DNA from: Geodermatophilus bullaregiensis
GTDB lineage: Bacteria; Actinomycetota; Actinomycetes; Mycobacteriales; Geodermatophilaceae
Direction: 5' to 3'
NCBI RefSeq assembly: GCF_016907675.1
Contig: NZ_JAFBCJ010000001.1
Span: forward strand, 1,674,001-1,738,000
Length of the DNA: 64,000 bases
Below are positions 8,539 to 16,962 of the stretch, piece after piece. Under the pieces are notes generated by a model. The model was not told the origin of the DNA. It did not search any database and saw only the letters and a program-made list of their open reading frames with translations. Positions within the stretch are counted from its first letter, which is position 1, and each line of letters starts with the position of its first letter. The position numbers and the translations under genes were made by a program.

Positions 8539-9033
8539 TCACAGCAGCCGGTAGTAGCGCACCAGCGGCAGCGCGGTGAAGCCCGCGGCCTCGTAGGTGC
8601 GGCGGGCGGGGGCGTGCCCGGGGTCGCCGCCGGTGCCGATGGCGGCGAGCCGCACCCCGGCGTCCCGCAGCACGGCCAGGCCGGCCTCCAGCAGGCGGGT
8701 GCCGGTGCCGCGCCGCTGGGCGGCGGGGTCGACGGCGAGCATCTCGACCTCCCCGCTGCCGGGTTCGTCGTGCGCCTCGTCGTGGACGACGACGGCGACG
8801 AACCCGACCGGTCGGCCGTCGTCGGCGGCCACCAGCACCTCCACCGCGGGGTCCCGGAGCACCCGCTCCACCGCCGCGGCCTGCGCCGTCCGCCAGTCGG
8901 GGTACAGCTGCCGGTACACCGCCGGCCCGAGGACCGCCTCGAAGGAGGCGAACACCGGCGCCCACGCGCGCAGCGACAGGGCCACCACCGCGGGGAGGTC
9001 CGCGTCGGTCAGGTCCCGGATCTCGACGGCCAC
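8539..9033 (-). CDS. GNAT family N-acetyltransferase
   Basis: 164 residues, one GNAT domain. The acetyl-CoA pyrophosphate loop is visible as QRRGTGTRLLEAGLA, preceded by the beta-strand EVEMLAVDPAA, and the C-terminal motif B reads YEAAGFTALPLVRYY. Such enzymes transfer acetyl groups to amines of small molecules or proteins. The GTG start at 9033 has no clear ribosome site. The gene sits downstream of adnB on the same strand but the acceptor is unknown. Confidence 0.85.
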   Translation of the reverse strand: MAVEIRDLTDADLPAVVALSLRAWAPVFASFEAVLGPAVYRQLYPDWRTAQAAAVERVLRDPAVEVLVAADDGRPVGFVAVVVHDEAHDEPGSGEVEMLAVDPAAQRRGTGTRLLEAGLAVLRDAGVRLAAIGTGGDPGHAPARRTYEAAGFTALPLVRYYRLL

Positions 9034-9054
9034 ACGGTCAGGCTGGTGGCCGCG

Positions 9055-12000
9055 TCAACCGGGTTCCGGGTACGCGACGAGCACGTCCTCGGGCAGCTCG
9101 TCCCCGGGCGGGTCGTCCTCCGGCGGCGGGGGCAGGTCGTCGTCCGGGGGCTCGGGGAGGTGCTCCCCGGCGGCCTCGCCGGTGACCAGGGCGAGCAGCC
9201 CGGCCTCGTCGAGCAGGTCGACCGGGCGCACGGTGACACTCGTGGCGACGTGGTGGAACCCGGCGCTGACCCGCTCGACCGGGACGCCGGCCAGCCGCGA
9301 CCAGCCCAGCCGGTAGGCGGCCAGCTGCACCGCCGCAGCGGCCAGCTCCCCGCCCGAGGGCGGCGGGCCGGTCTTCCAGTCGATGACCTCGTAACCGCCG
9401 GCGCCGTCGCCGAAGACCGCGTCGATGCGCCCGCGCAGGGTCAGCGGGCCCAGCGGCGTCTCGAACGGCACCTCGACCTCGACCGGCTGCCGGTCGGCCC
9501 ACTCGCCGGCGAGGAACGCCTCCTGCAGGTCGGTCAGCGCGCTGTCGGGCAGGGCGTCGGCGTCACCGGAGCCCGGCAGCTCGTCGAGGTCGAGCAGCCG
9601 GGAGGCGCCGAAGCGCTCCTCCAGCCAGGCGTGGAAGGCGGTGCCGCGGCGGGCCAGCGGCGCGGGCGCGGTGGGCATCGGCCGGCGCAGCCGGCGGGCC
9701 AGCCCCGCCGGGTCACGGCGCAGCGCGACGAGCTCGGAGACCGACAGGTGGCCGGGCAGCGGCACGTCGACGGTCGGGCGGGCGGCGCGGCGCCGCTCGC
9801 GCAGCAGCAGGTCGGCGTCGCGCACCCAGTCCTCGACCACCGGGTCGGCGGTGCCGAGGGGAGCGCCGGCGTCCAGCGGGTGCGGCGCGGCCCCGGCGAC
9901 CAGCTCGGCGGCCGCGGTGAGCGCGCGGCGGCGGAGCGGGGAGAGCGGGTCGGCCGGCCAGACGCCCACCGGCCACTCCTCCAGCGCCGGGTTGGTCGCG
10001 CCCTCCTCCGGCCGCTCGGCCCACGCGACGACGACCCCGGCGCCCGCGGTGCAGGACCGGCGGACGGTGTCGAGCAGCACCGAGGGCCCGCACGGCCTCA
10101 CCCCGTCGCGCCACCAGCTGCCCGAGCAGACCAGCAGGTGCTTGGCGCGGGTGACCGCGACGTAGCCGAGCCGGATCTCCTCCGACGTGCCGAAGTCCTT
10201 CCACTCCTGCACGTAGTCCTCGAGCGCGGCCCGCACGGCGGCCTGGTCGCCGGAGCCGGGCACCGGCAGGCGCAGCTGCGGCAGCTCGGCACGGTCGGTG
10301 GTGCGCAGGTCGACCGGCACCGCGCCGGGGTCCCTGACCCACGAGTCGCTGGTGTCGGTGCGGGCCGGGAACTGGTCGGCGGTCAGGCCCGGCACCGCGA
10401 CGACGTCCCACTCCAGGCCCTTCGCCGAGTGGCCGGTGAGCAGCTGGATCGACTCCGGGTCGACCGCCACCTCGCCGGGCTCGAGGCCGCGCTCGCGCTC
10501 CTCGGCGTCGCGCAGGTAGCCGAGGAACGCCGGCAGCGAGGGCAGCTCGGCCAGCTCGGTGAACTCGGCGGCCACGCCGTGCAGGGCGTCGAGGTGCGCC
10601 CGCGCCGCGCCGGGACTCACGCCCGGTGCGCTGCCCAGCTCGGTCTCCAGCCCCAGGGCGCGGGCCACCTCGTCGACCAGGTCGGGCAGCGGGTCACCGA
10701 GCCGGCCGCGCAGGTGCGCCAGCTCCCCGCCCAGCCGCCGCAGCCGGCGGTACGCGACGGCCGAGTAGGCCGACGGGTCGCCGAGGTCGTCGAGCGCCTC
10801 GACGAGGCTGCCGCGCTCCCCCGTGGTCCGGGCGCCGTCCTCGGCGTCGTCCTCACGGGCAGGGCGCCGCGCGCGCACCAGCGCCCGCGCCCGGGCCTCG
10901 AGAGCGGCGAGGTCGCGCGGGCCGATCCGCCAGCGGGCGCCGGTGAGCAGCCGCCCCATGGCGTCGCCGGCGGTGGGGTCGACCAGCACGGTCAGCGTCG
11001 CGACGACGTCGGAGACCTCGGGCACCTCGAGCAGCCCGCCCAGGCCGACGACGGTGACCGGCAGCCCGCGGGCGCGCAGGGCCGCGGCGATCCCCGGCAG
11101 CTGGCGGCGGGTGCGCACCAGCACCGCGGTGGTCGGCGGGCGGCCGTCGGGGCGCGGCGGCAGCGCCGGGTCCTCCCCGCGCCAGCAGGCGGCCAGCCGG
11201 TCGGCCAGCGCCTCGGTCTCCTCGGCCACCGTCGCGTAGAGCCCGGCGGTGACCAGGCCCCGTCCCGCCGTCGGCGCCGGGGTCAGGTCGGGCAGGGGCA
11301 CGTCGGGGGCGGGCAGCAGCCCGGCGACGGCGTTGGCGACGGCGAGGACGGCGCCGTCGTTGCGCCAGCTCGTGGCCAGGGTCAGCCGCTCCGCCTCCCT
11401 CCCGCGGGCGCCGGGGAAGGTGCGGCCGAAGCGCTCGATCGTGCCGGCCGAGGCGCCGCGCCAGCCGTAGATCGACTGTCGCGGGTCGCCGACGGCGAGC
11501 ACCGCGTGCCCGCTCGACCGGCCGAACAGCGCCTCGAGCATCCGCAGCTGGCCCACGCTGGTGTCCTGGTACTCGTCGAGCAGCACCACCGTCCAGCGGG
11601 CCCGCTCGCGGCGGCCCACCTCGGGCGCGCTCACCGCGATCCGCGCGGCCAGCGCCACCTGGTCGGAGTGGTCGATGGCCCCGGCGGCCCGCTTGCGCGC
11701 CTCGAACGCCTCCACCAGCGGCAGCAGGGCCACCCGGGCGCGCTGGCGGGCCAGCATCTCGAGCACCGGGGCGTAGGGACCGCGCTTGCGGGGCGCGTCG
11801 GGGTAGCCGGCGATCCGCGCCTGCAGCTGCGCGGTCCACTCGCGCAGCCGGGCCGGGCTGACGTCGTGCTCGCCGAGCTCGCCGGCCAGCGCGAGGACGT
11901 CCTCGACGGTGGTCAGCGGGGTGAGCGGGACCTCGTCCATGTCGCCGGTCCAGCCGTTCACCACGGCCGCCGCCTGTCCCCAGCACATGGCCGGGCCCAG

Positions 12001-12498
12001 CACGCCGGCGCCGGGCTCCACGCCGATCCGCAGGCCGTGCTCGGACACCAGCGAGGCGGCGTAGCCGTGGTAGGTCGACACCGTCGGCGCGGCCACGGCC
12101 AGCCGCTCCTGCAGCGCGGGGTCGGTCTCCCGGTGCCGGGCCAGCGCGCCCAGCCGGATCCGGATGCGCTCGTTGAGCTCGCTGGCGGCCTTGCGCGTGA
12201 AGGTCAGCCCGAGGACCGCGTCGGGCGCGACCAGCTCGTTGGCCACCAGCCAGCACACGCGCGCGGCCATCGTCTCGGTCTTGCCCGACCCGGCCCCGGC
12301 GACGACCACCAGCGGCCGGTCGGCCGGCGCGGACACCACCGTCGCCTGTTCCGGCGAGGGCGCGTAGGACAGCCCGCACCGTGTCGCGACCTCGGCGGGG
12401 GTGAGCAGCCGGCGCGGGCGGACCGGCTCGGGCGCGGACCCGAACAGGTCGTCGTCGAAGGAGAGCTGGTCGTCGGCGGTGGTCACCCGCCGACTCAC
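9055..12498 (-). CDS. adnB: AdnB-like ATP-dependent helicase-nuclease subunit
   Basis: 1147 residues: a UvrD-family SF1A helicase followed by a RecB-type nuclease. Walker A GAGSGKTE is at residues 68-75, Walker B reads VVLLDEYQDTS, motif III GDPRQSIYGWRG, motif V GHSAKGLEWD and motif VI YVAVTRAKH. The C-terminal nuclease has LRGRIDAVFGD and YEVIDWKTG, which supply the metal-binding Asp and the Asp-x-Lys. An acidic proline-rich tail ends the protein. AdnAB resects double-strand breaks in Actinobacteria in place of RecBCD or AddAB. The GTG start at 12498 overlaps the adnA stop by GTGA; a much longer upstream ORF is a shadow. The counterpart is Rv3201c. Confidence 0.9.
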   Translation of the reverse strand: MSRRVTTADDQLSFDDDLFGSAPEPVRPRRLLTPAEVATRCGLSYAPSPEQATVVSAPADRPLVVVAGAGSGKTETMAARVCWLVANELVAPDAVLGLTFTRKAASELNERIRIRLGALARHRETDPALQERLAVAAPTVSTYHGYAASLVSEHGLRIGVEPGAGVLGPAMCWGQAAAVVNGWTGDMDEVPLTPLTTVEDVLALAGELGEHDVSPARLREWTAQLQARIAGYPDAPRKRGPYAPVLEMLARQRARVALLPLVEAFEARKRAAGAIDHSDQVALAARIAVSAPEVGRRERARWTVVLLDEYQDTSVGQLRMLEALFGRSSGHAVLAVGDPRQSIYGWRGASAGTIERFGRTFPGARGREAERLTLATSWRNDGAVLAVANAVAGLLPAPDVPLPDLTPAPTAGRGLVTAGLYATVAEETEALADRLAACWRGEDPALPPRPDGRPPTTAVLVRTRRQLPGIAAALRARGLPVTVVGLGGLLEVPEVSDVVATLTVLVDPTAGDAMGRLLTGARWRIGPRDLAALEARARALVRARRPAREDDAEDGARTTGERGSLVEALDDLGDPSAYSAVAYRRLRRLGGELAHLRGRLGDPLPDLVDEVARALGLETELGSAPGVSPGAARAHLDALHGVAAEFTELAELPSLPAFLGYLRDAEERERGLEPGEVAVDPESIQLLTGHSAKGLEWDVVAVPGLTADQFPARTDTSDSWVRDPGAVPVDLRTTDRAELPQLRLPVPGSGDQAAVRAALEDYVQEWKDFGTSEEIRLGYVAVTRAKHLLVCSGSWWRDGVRPCGPSVLLDTVRRSCTAGAGVVVAWAERPEEGATNPALEEWPVGVWPADPLSPLRRRALTAAAELVAGAAPHPLDAGAPLGTADPVVEDWVRDADLLLRERRRAARPTVDVPLPGHLSVSELVALRRDPAGLARRLRRPMPTAPAPLARRGTAFHAWLEERFGASRLLDLDELPGSGDADALPDSALTDLQEAFLAGEWADRQPVEVEVPFETPLGPLTLRGRIDAVFGDGAGGYEVIDWKTGPPPSGGELAAAAVQLAAYRLGWSRLAGVPVERVSAGFHHVATSVTVRPVDLLDEAGLLALVTGEAAGEHLPEPPDDDLPPPPEDDPPGDELPEDVLVAYPEPG

Positions 12499-15400
12499 GA
12501 CGTGACCTGCCGGCCGCGCTCGTGCAGCGGGCAGCTGCGCCGCGCCGGGCAGCGTGCGCAGTGGCTGCCGGTGCGCACCGCGAACGTGGCCGCCCCCATG
12601 CCCTCGCCCACCTCGGCGACGAGCTCCCCGGCCCAGGTCCGGCCCACGGGCACCTCCGCCGGCAGCGGATCCTGCGCCTGCTCCTTGGCCTTCGCACCGG
12701 AGCCGACCTGCAGCAGCGCCGCACCGCCGGGCGCGCTGCCGTGCTCGCCGAACGCGCCGGCGGCCACGGCCACCTGGTAGGCGGCCAGCTGCCCGTGGGT
12801 GTCGATGTCCTTGGCGGCGCTGCGGCCGGTCTTGAGGTCGACGACGACCAGCCGTCCCGCGTCGTCGCGCTCCAGCCGGTCGACCTGCCCGCGGATGCGC
12901 GCGCGGCCCACCGTGACGTCGAAGTCGGCCTCGGCGGCCACGAGGTCGCGGCGGTTGCCGGCGTGCCAGCGCAGGAAGCGGTCGAGCATGTCGCGGGCGG
13001 CGACGCGCTGCCGCTGGTCGGCCCAGCCGGGCCCGAGGTCGAGGGCGTCGAGCTCGGTGGCCAGCGCGGCCGGGGCCTGCGCCGGCGGGAGGCCCTCGGC
13101 CACCTGCTGGGCGACCGCGTGCACCGCGGTGCCGACGGTGCGGGTGGCGTCCGGCGAGGCCTCGGCGCCGACCGCGCCCAGCACCCACTTCAGGGGGCAG
13201 CGCTGGAAGGTCTCGATCGCCGACGGGCGCACCCGCACCGGGTCGTCCCCGGGCACCAGCGGCGCGTCGTCCGACAGCGGCGCGAGACCCCACCAGTCGG
13301 CCGGGGAGGCGCCAGGGACGCCCTCGTCGGCCAGCCGGCGCAGCACCGCGGCGGCCGCCGAGCGGCGAGCCGGGTCGGTCTGCGGGTCGCTGACCGCCCG
13401 GCGCAGGTCGGCGACCAGCGCCGGCAGCCGCAGCGAGCGCGGCAGCGGGGTGAGCGGCCGCCCCTCCTCCGGCGGGGGGACGACCAGGTCGAGGAAGCGG
13501 GAGGCCGTGGCCCCGGCGTCCGGGCCGTCGAGCGCGCCCTCGACGGCGGTGACGACGAGCCGGCGGCGGGCCCGGGTGGCCGCGACGTAGAACAGCCGCC
13601 GCTCCTCGGCCAGCACCTGCGTCCGCCGGTCGACCGACGCACCGTCGATGCCGGCGACCCGCTCGACGAGCAGCTCGGTGCCCAGCAGCGTGCCGCGGTC
13701 GCGCAGGTCGGGCCAGATGCCCTCCTGCACGCCGGCGACGCAGACGAGGTCCCACTCCAGGCCCTTGGCCGCGTGCGCGGTGAGCAGCCGGACCGCGTCG
13801 GGCAGGCCGTCCCGGACGGCGCCGGTCAGCCCGTGCAGCTCCTGCGCCGAGAGGTGCTCGACGAAGGCGCCCACGGTGGCCGAGGGCAGCCGGTCGACGA
13901 AGCCGGCGGCGGCGTCGAACAGCGCGACGACGGCGTCGAGGTCGCGGTCGGCCACGGCGCCCGACGCCCCGCCGGCGGCGCTCGTGCGGGCCCAGCGCCC
14001 GGCCAGGCCGCTGCGCTGCCACATGGCCCACAGCACGTCCTCGGCCGAGCCGTCGCGCGCCAGCGCCACCCGGCCGGCGGCCAGCACCGCGGCGACCCGG
14101 CGCGCCGGGCGCGACACCGGCTCGGGCAGCTCCTCGAGCAGGGCGTCGTCGGCCAGCGCGGTGGCCAGCGGCGCGCCCCGCTCGTCGGCGTCGACCCCCC
14201 GCTGGGCCTGGGCGATCCGCACCGCGCGGCGCAACCGGCGCAGGTCGAGCACGGTGGCCCCGCCCAGCGGCGAGGCCAGCAGCGCCTCGGCGCCGGGCTC
14301 GTCGAGCACCAGCGCGCCGGGCTCGGTGCCCGGTCGCGGCAGCAGCGCGGTGAGCGCGGCCAGCAGGGGCGCGACGGCCGGCTGGGCGGCCAGCGGGAGG
14401 TCGTCGGCGGAGACCTCGACGGGGACCCCGGCCGAGCCCAGGGCGCGGCGCAGCGGGCCGATCGCCAGCGCGGTGCGCACCACCACGGCCATCTCCGACC
14501 ACGGGAGGCCGTCGACGAGGTGCGCGCGGCGCAGGACGTCGGCGACGTAGGCGGCCTCGACGCTGGCCGAGGCGAACACGTGCACCTCCGCGGCGCCCTC
14601 CTCGGCGCCCGGGACGGCCTGCAGCCGGCGGTGCTCCCACGGTCCGGGCAGCGCCTCGGCGACCCGGCGGCTGACCGCGAGCAGCCCCGGTCCCGACCGG
14701 CGGCACACGCCCAGCGACAGCCGGCCGGCGGGCCGGCCGTCGACCGTGCGGAACCGGTCGGGGAACTCGACGATGCCCCGCGGCTCGGCACCGCGGAAGG
14801 CGTAGATCGCCTGGTCGGGGTCGCCGACGACGACGAGGTCGCCGCCGCCCCCGGCCAGCAGCTCGAGCAGCTCGACCTGCGCGGGGTCGGTGTCCTGGTA
14901 CTCGTCGACGAACAGCCAGCGGGCCCGCTCGCGCTCCTGGCGCAGCAGCTCGGGGTCGTCCTCCAGCTCGGCGATCGCGGCGCGCACCAGCTCGGCGGGG
15001 TCGTACCCGGAGGCGTCGCCGCCGCCGGCCGTGGAGAAGGCGGTGACCGCCTCGTACTGCTCCTGGAACGCGGCCACGTGCTGCCACGCCTCGGTGCCGG
15101 TCTCCCGGCCCCAGTCGGCCAGGAGGTCGGGGCCGACCCCCCGCTCGGTGGCCCGCAGCAGCAGGTCGCGCAGCTCGCCGCGGAACCCGGCGGTGGCCAG
15201 CGCGGGCAGCAGCGACGCCGGCCAGCGCACCGCGCCCTCGCCGGCGAGGTCACCGCGCAGCAGCTCGGCGACGACGGCGTCCTGCTCGGCGGCGGTGAGC
15301 AGGCGGGGCGGGGCCTCCCCGCGCAGCAGCGCCGCCCGGCGCAGCACGCCGTAGGCGTAGGAGTGGAAGGTGCGGGCCAGCGGCTCGCGGATGGTGCGCG

Positions 15401-15728
15401 CCACCCGGGCGGTGATGCGGGTGCGCAGCTCGGCGGCGGCCCTGCGGCTGAAGGTCAGGACGAGGACCTGCTCGGGGTCGACGCCGCGGTCGATCCGCGC
15501 GGCGACCGCCTCGACGATCGTGGTCGTCTTGCCCGTGCCGGGCCCGGCCAGCACCAGCAGCGGCCCGCCCGCGTGGTCGACGACGGCCTGCTGCGTGGGG
15601 TCGAGCCGGGGCAGTCGCACCGGCGCCGGCGCCGGCTGCACGAGCCGGTACACCGGCGCTGCCTCGTCCCCCCGCAGAGCCACCCCTCGATGACACCACG
15701 TCTCGCCGACAGTCCCCCGTGGGGCCAC
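12495..15728 (-). CDS. adnA: AdnA-like ATP-dependent helicase-nuclease subunit
   Basis: 1077 residues. Walker A GPGTGKTT is at residues 62-69, Walker B reads LFVDEYQDTDP, motif III GDPDQAIYAFRG, motif V AHAAKGLEWD and motif VI YVAATRARR. The nuclease domain has GQVDRLERDD and VVVDLKTG. A cysteine before the nuclease (FQRCPLKW) plus the terminal set HCARCPARRSC matches the four-Cys iron-sulphur clasp of AddB/RecB-type nucleases. The start is the GTG at 15728, directly after the stop of the preceding small ORF, with GGAGGA six bases upstream. Cotranscription with adnB through a GTGA overlap fits a heterodimer. The counterpart is Rv3202c. Confidence 0.9.
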   Translation of the reverse strand: MAPRGTVGETWCHRGVALRGDEAAPVYRLVQPAPAPVRLPRLDPTQQAVVDHAGGPLLVLAGPGTGKTTTIVEAVAARIDRGVDPEQVLVLTFSRRAAAELRTRITARVARTIREPLARTFHSYAYGVLRRAALLRGEAPPRLLTAAEQDAVVAELLRGDLAGEGAVRWPASLLPALATAGFRGELRDLLLRATERGVGPDLLADWGRETGTEAWQHVAAFQEQYEAVTAFSTAGGGDASGYDPAELVRAAIAELEDDPELLRQERERARWLFVDEYQDTDPAQVELLELLAGGGGDLVVVGDPDQAIYAFRGAEPRGIVEFPDRFRTVDGRPAGRLSLGVCRRSGPGLLAVSRRVAEALPGPWEHRRLQAVPGAEEGAAEVHVFASASVEAAYVADVLRRAHLVDGLPWSEMAVVVRTALAIGPLRRALGSAGVPVEVSADDLPLAAQPAVAPLLAALTALLPRPGTEPGALVLDEPGAEALLASPLGGATVLDLRRLRRAVRIAQAQRGVDADERGAPLATALADDALLEELPEPVSRPARRVAAVLAAGRVALARDGSAEDVLWAMWQRSGLAGRWARTSAAGGASGAVADRDLDAVVALFDAAAGFVDRLPSATVGAFVEHLSAQELHGLTGAVRDGLPDAVRLLTAHAAKGLEWDLVCVAGVQEGIWPDLRDRGTLLGTELLVERVAGIDGASVDRRTQVLAEERRLFYVAATRARRRLVVTAVEGALDGPDAGATASRFLDLVVPPPEEGRPLTPLPRSLRLPALVADLRRAVSDPQTDPARRSAAAAVLRRLADEGVPGASPADWWGLAPLSDDAPLVPGDDPVRVRPSAIETFQRCPLKWVLGAVGAEASPDATRTVGTAVHAVAQQVAEGLPPAQAPAALATELDALDLGPGWADQRQRVAARDMLDRFLRWHAGNRRDLVAAEADFDVTVGRARIRGQVDRLERDDAGRLVVVDLKTGRSAAKDIDTHGQLAAYQVAVAAGAFGEHGSAPGGAALLQVGSGAKAKEQAQDPLPAEVPVGRTWAGELVAEVGEGMGAATFAVRTGSHCARCPARRSCPLHERGRQVTS

Positions 15729-15938
15729 TCAGGGTCCTCCAGCGGCAGCAGCATCGTGCCGGGGTGGTGGGCCGAGGTCGCCGCCGTCCGGCCGGAACCG
15801 GCAGCACGCGGCCAGCAGCGGGTCGGCGTCCACCTGCGACAGCGTGATCCGCTCGCCGCCCGAGTCGACGTCGAGCCACGTGGCGACGCGCAGCAGGGCG
15901 TCGGAGGGCCCCAGCGCGCGGAGGTCGACGTCCGTCAC
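15729..15938 (-). CDS. Small hypothetical protein coupled to adnA
   Basis: 69 residues beginning TDVDLRALGPSDALLRVATW. The GTG start at 15938 overlaps the stop of the alkyltransferase-like gene (GTGA), and its TGA is followed at once by the adnA start, so it fits the operon without gaps. The middle (ERITLSQVDADPLLAACCRFRP) could form a small alpha/beta unit with a CC pair; the end is low complexity. I do not recognise a family. It could be a translated spacer rather than a functional protein. Confidence 0.5.
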   Translation of the reverse strand: MTDVDLRALGPSDALLRVATWLDVDSGGERITLSQVDADPLLAACCRFRPDGGDLGPPPRHDAAAAGGP

Positions 15939-16219
15939 GGCCAGCCCACCGCCGCCAGGTCGACCCGACCGCCGCGCACCGGCACACCCTCGGCGGCCAG
16001 CAGCTCCAGCTGCCGGACCCGCACCGGCTCGGCGCAGGTCCCGTCGGCGCGCAGCACCCGGTACCAGGGCACCGCTCCCCCGCCGGCGGAGAGCGCGCGG
16101 GCCACCCGCCGTGGGCCGACGCCGACCAGCCGGCCGATCGCGCCGTACGTGCTCACCCGGCCCGGCGGGATCCGCTCGACGCAGTCGTAGACCGCCTCGT
16201 CGACGTCAGCGGCGTCCAC
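15935..16219 (-). CDS. Alkyltransferase-like (ATL) DNA-repair protein
   Basis: 94 residues matching the DNA-binding domain of O6-methylguanine methyltransferase (VERIPPGRVSTYGAIGRLVG). The methyl-accepting cysteine of PCHRV is replaced: the site reads PWYRV. Tryptophan at this position defines ATL proteins, which bind O6-alkylguanine and flag it for nucleotide excision repair instead of accepting the alkyl group. The histidine of the motif is also changed to tyrosine. The GTG start is at 16219. It precedes adnA and adnB in one coupled group, as Rv3204 neighbours them in M. tuberculosis, which suggests a shared repair locus. Confidence 0.85.
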   Translation of the reverse strand: MDAADVDEAVYDCVERIPPGRVSTYGAIGRLVGVGPRRVARALSAGGGAVPWYRVLRADGTCAEPVRVRQLELLAAEGVPVRGGRVDLAAVGWP

Positions 16220-16222
16220 GGG

Positions 16223-16810
16223 TCATGCCCGGCGGCCGAAGCGGGCCAGCAGCCGGGCCTGCGGCGACGCACCGTCGGGGACCTCGACCGGCGGGTCGAA
16301 CAGGCCGGGGACGCCGTCGGTGGGCAACCGGTCGGCCAGCCCCTCCGCGGCGTGCACCAGCGCGGGGTCGAGCTGCTCGTCACCCCCGGTGGCACGGGCG
16401 AGGTCCCACGAGTGCACGGTGAGGTCGGCGGTCAGCTCCTCGACGTACTCGTGCGCCGGCGTCGGACCGCGGGAGAGGTGCACCGTGCCGGTGAGGTCAC
16501 CGGCCGCGGCGACCGCGGCCAGCGCCTCGTCGGCGACGGACTCCCACGCGGTCAGCGGGTCCTCCCCCAGCAGCGCGGAGGTGCCGTGCGGCACCCGGGT
16601 GGCGACGTCGTCGACGGGCTCGCCGGCGAGCAGGCCGGGCACCCAGTGCGCCTCGCCGACGAGGTGGGCGACCAGGTCGGCGACCGTCCAGCCGGGCAGC
16701 GCCTCGAGGTCCCACTGCCCCGGCTCGACGGCGTCGACGCGGTCGGTGAAGGCGGCCTGGGCCCGCTGGAACAGCTCGAGCAGCTCGGTGGCATCGGCAG
16801 GTGCGGTCAC
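16223..16810 (-). CDS. Maleylpyruvate isomerase-like / TIGR03086-type DinB-fold protein
   Basis: 195 residues beginning with GTG at 16810. The helical N-terminal segment (WTVADLVAHLVGEAHW) carries the histidines that bind metal in mycothiol-dependent maleylpyruvate isomerase and DinB-fold enzymes, and ELTADLTVHSWDLARATG is the conserved third helix with the HxWDLARA signature. Family members use mycothiol as cofactor for isomerisation or thiol transfer. The stop lies three bases before the ATL start, so the two are probably cotranscribed. The substrate is unknown. Confidence 0.75.
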   Translation of the reverse strand: MTAPADATELLELFQRAQAAFTDRVDAVEPGQWDLEALPGWTVADLVAHLVGEAHWVPGLLAGEPVDDVATRVPHGTSALLGEDPLTAWESVADEALAAVAAAGDLTGTVHLSRGPTPAHEYVEELTADLTVHSWDLARATGGDEQLDPALVHAAEGLADRLPTDGVPGLFDPPVEVPDGASPQARLLARFGRRA

Positions 16811-16903
16811 CCGGCCAGTCAACACAGACGCCGGGGGCCCGGCACCCGCAGTGCAGGTGCCGGGCCCTCGGCGAGGTGCTGGAACGGCCGTGGTGACGTG
16901 GTG

Positions 16904-16962
16904 GGACGGCCACCCTTCAGAGGCCCGCGCCACGAGCCTGCGAGTGGCGTGGGGGGGTCCTC
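16904..16962. repeat. Copy 1 of a post-stop GC-rich hairpin element (after moeZ)
   Basis: Read on the minus strand this begins GAGGACC directly after the moeZ TAG and continues with a C-run, CACGCC, GGCTCG, GCGGGCC and a distal GGGTGGCC. The same order of blocks occurs after sahH (62152-62219) and, more diverged, after the PQQ gene (29687-29745). It can fold and probably terminates transcription. Confidence 0.55.

Noticed and set aside
9055..15087. A 2010-codon open frame spanning both helicase genes
   Set aside because: Only the part from 12498 down has helicase and nuclease motifs; the rest is low-complexity Arg/Ala shadow of adnA in another frame.
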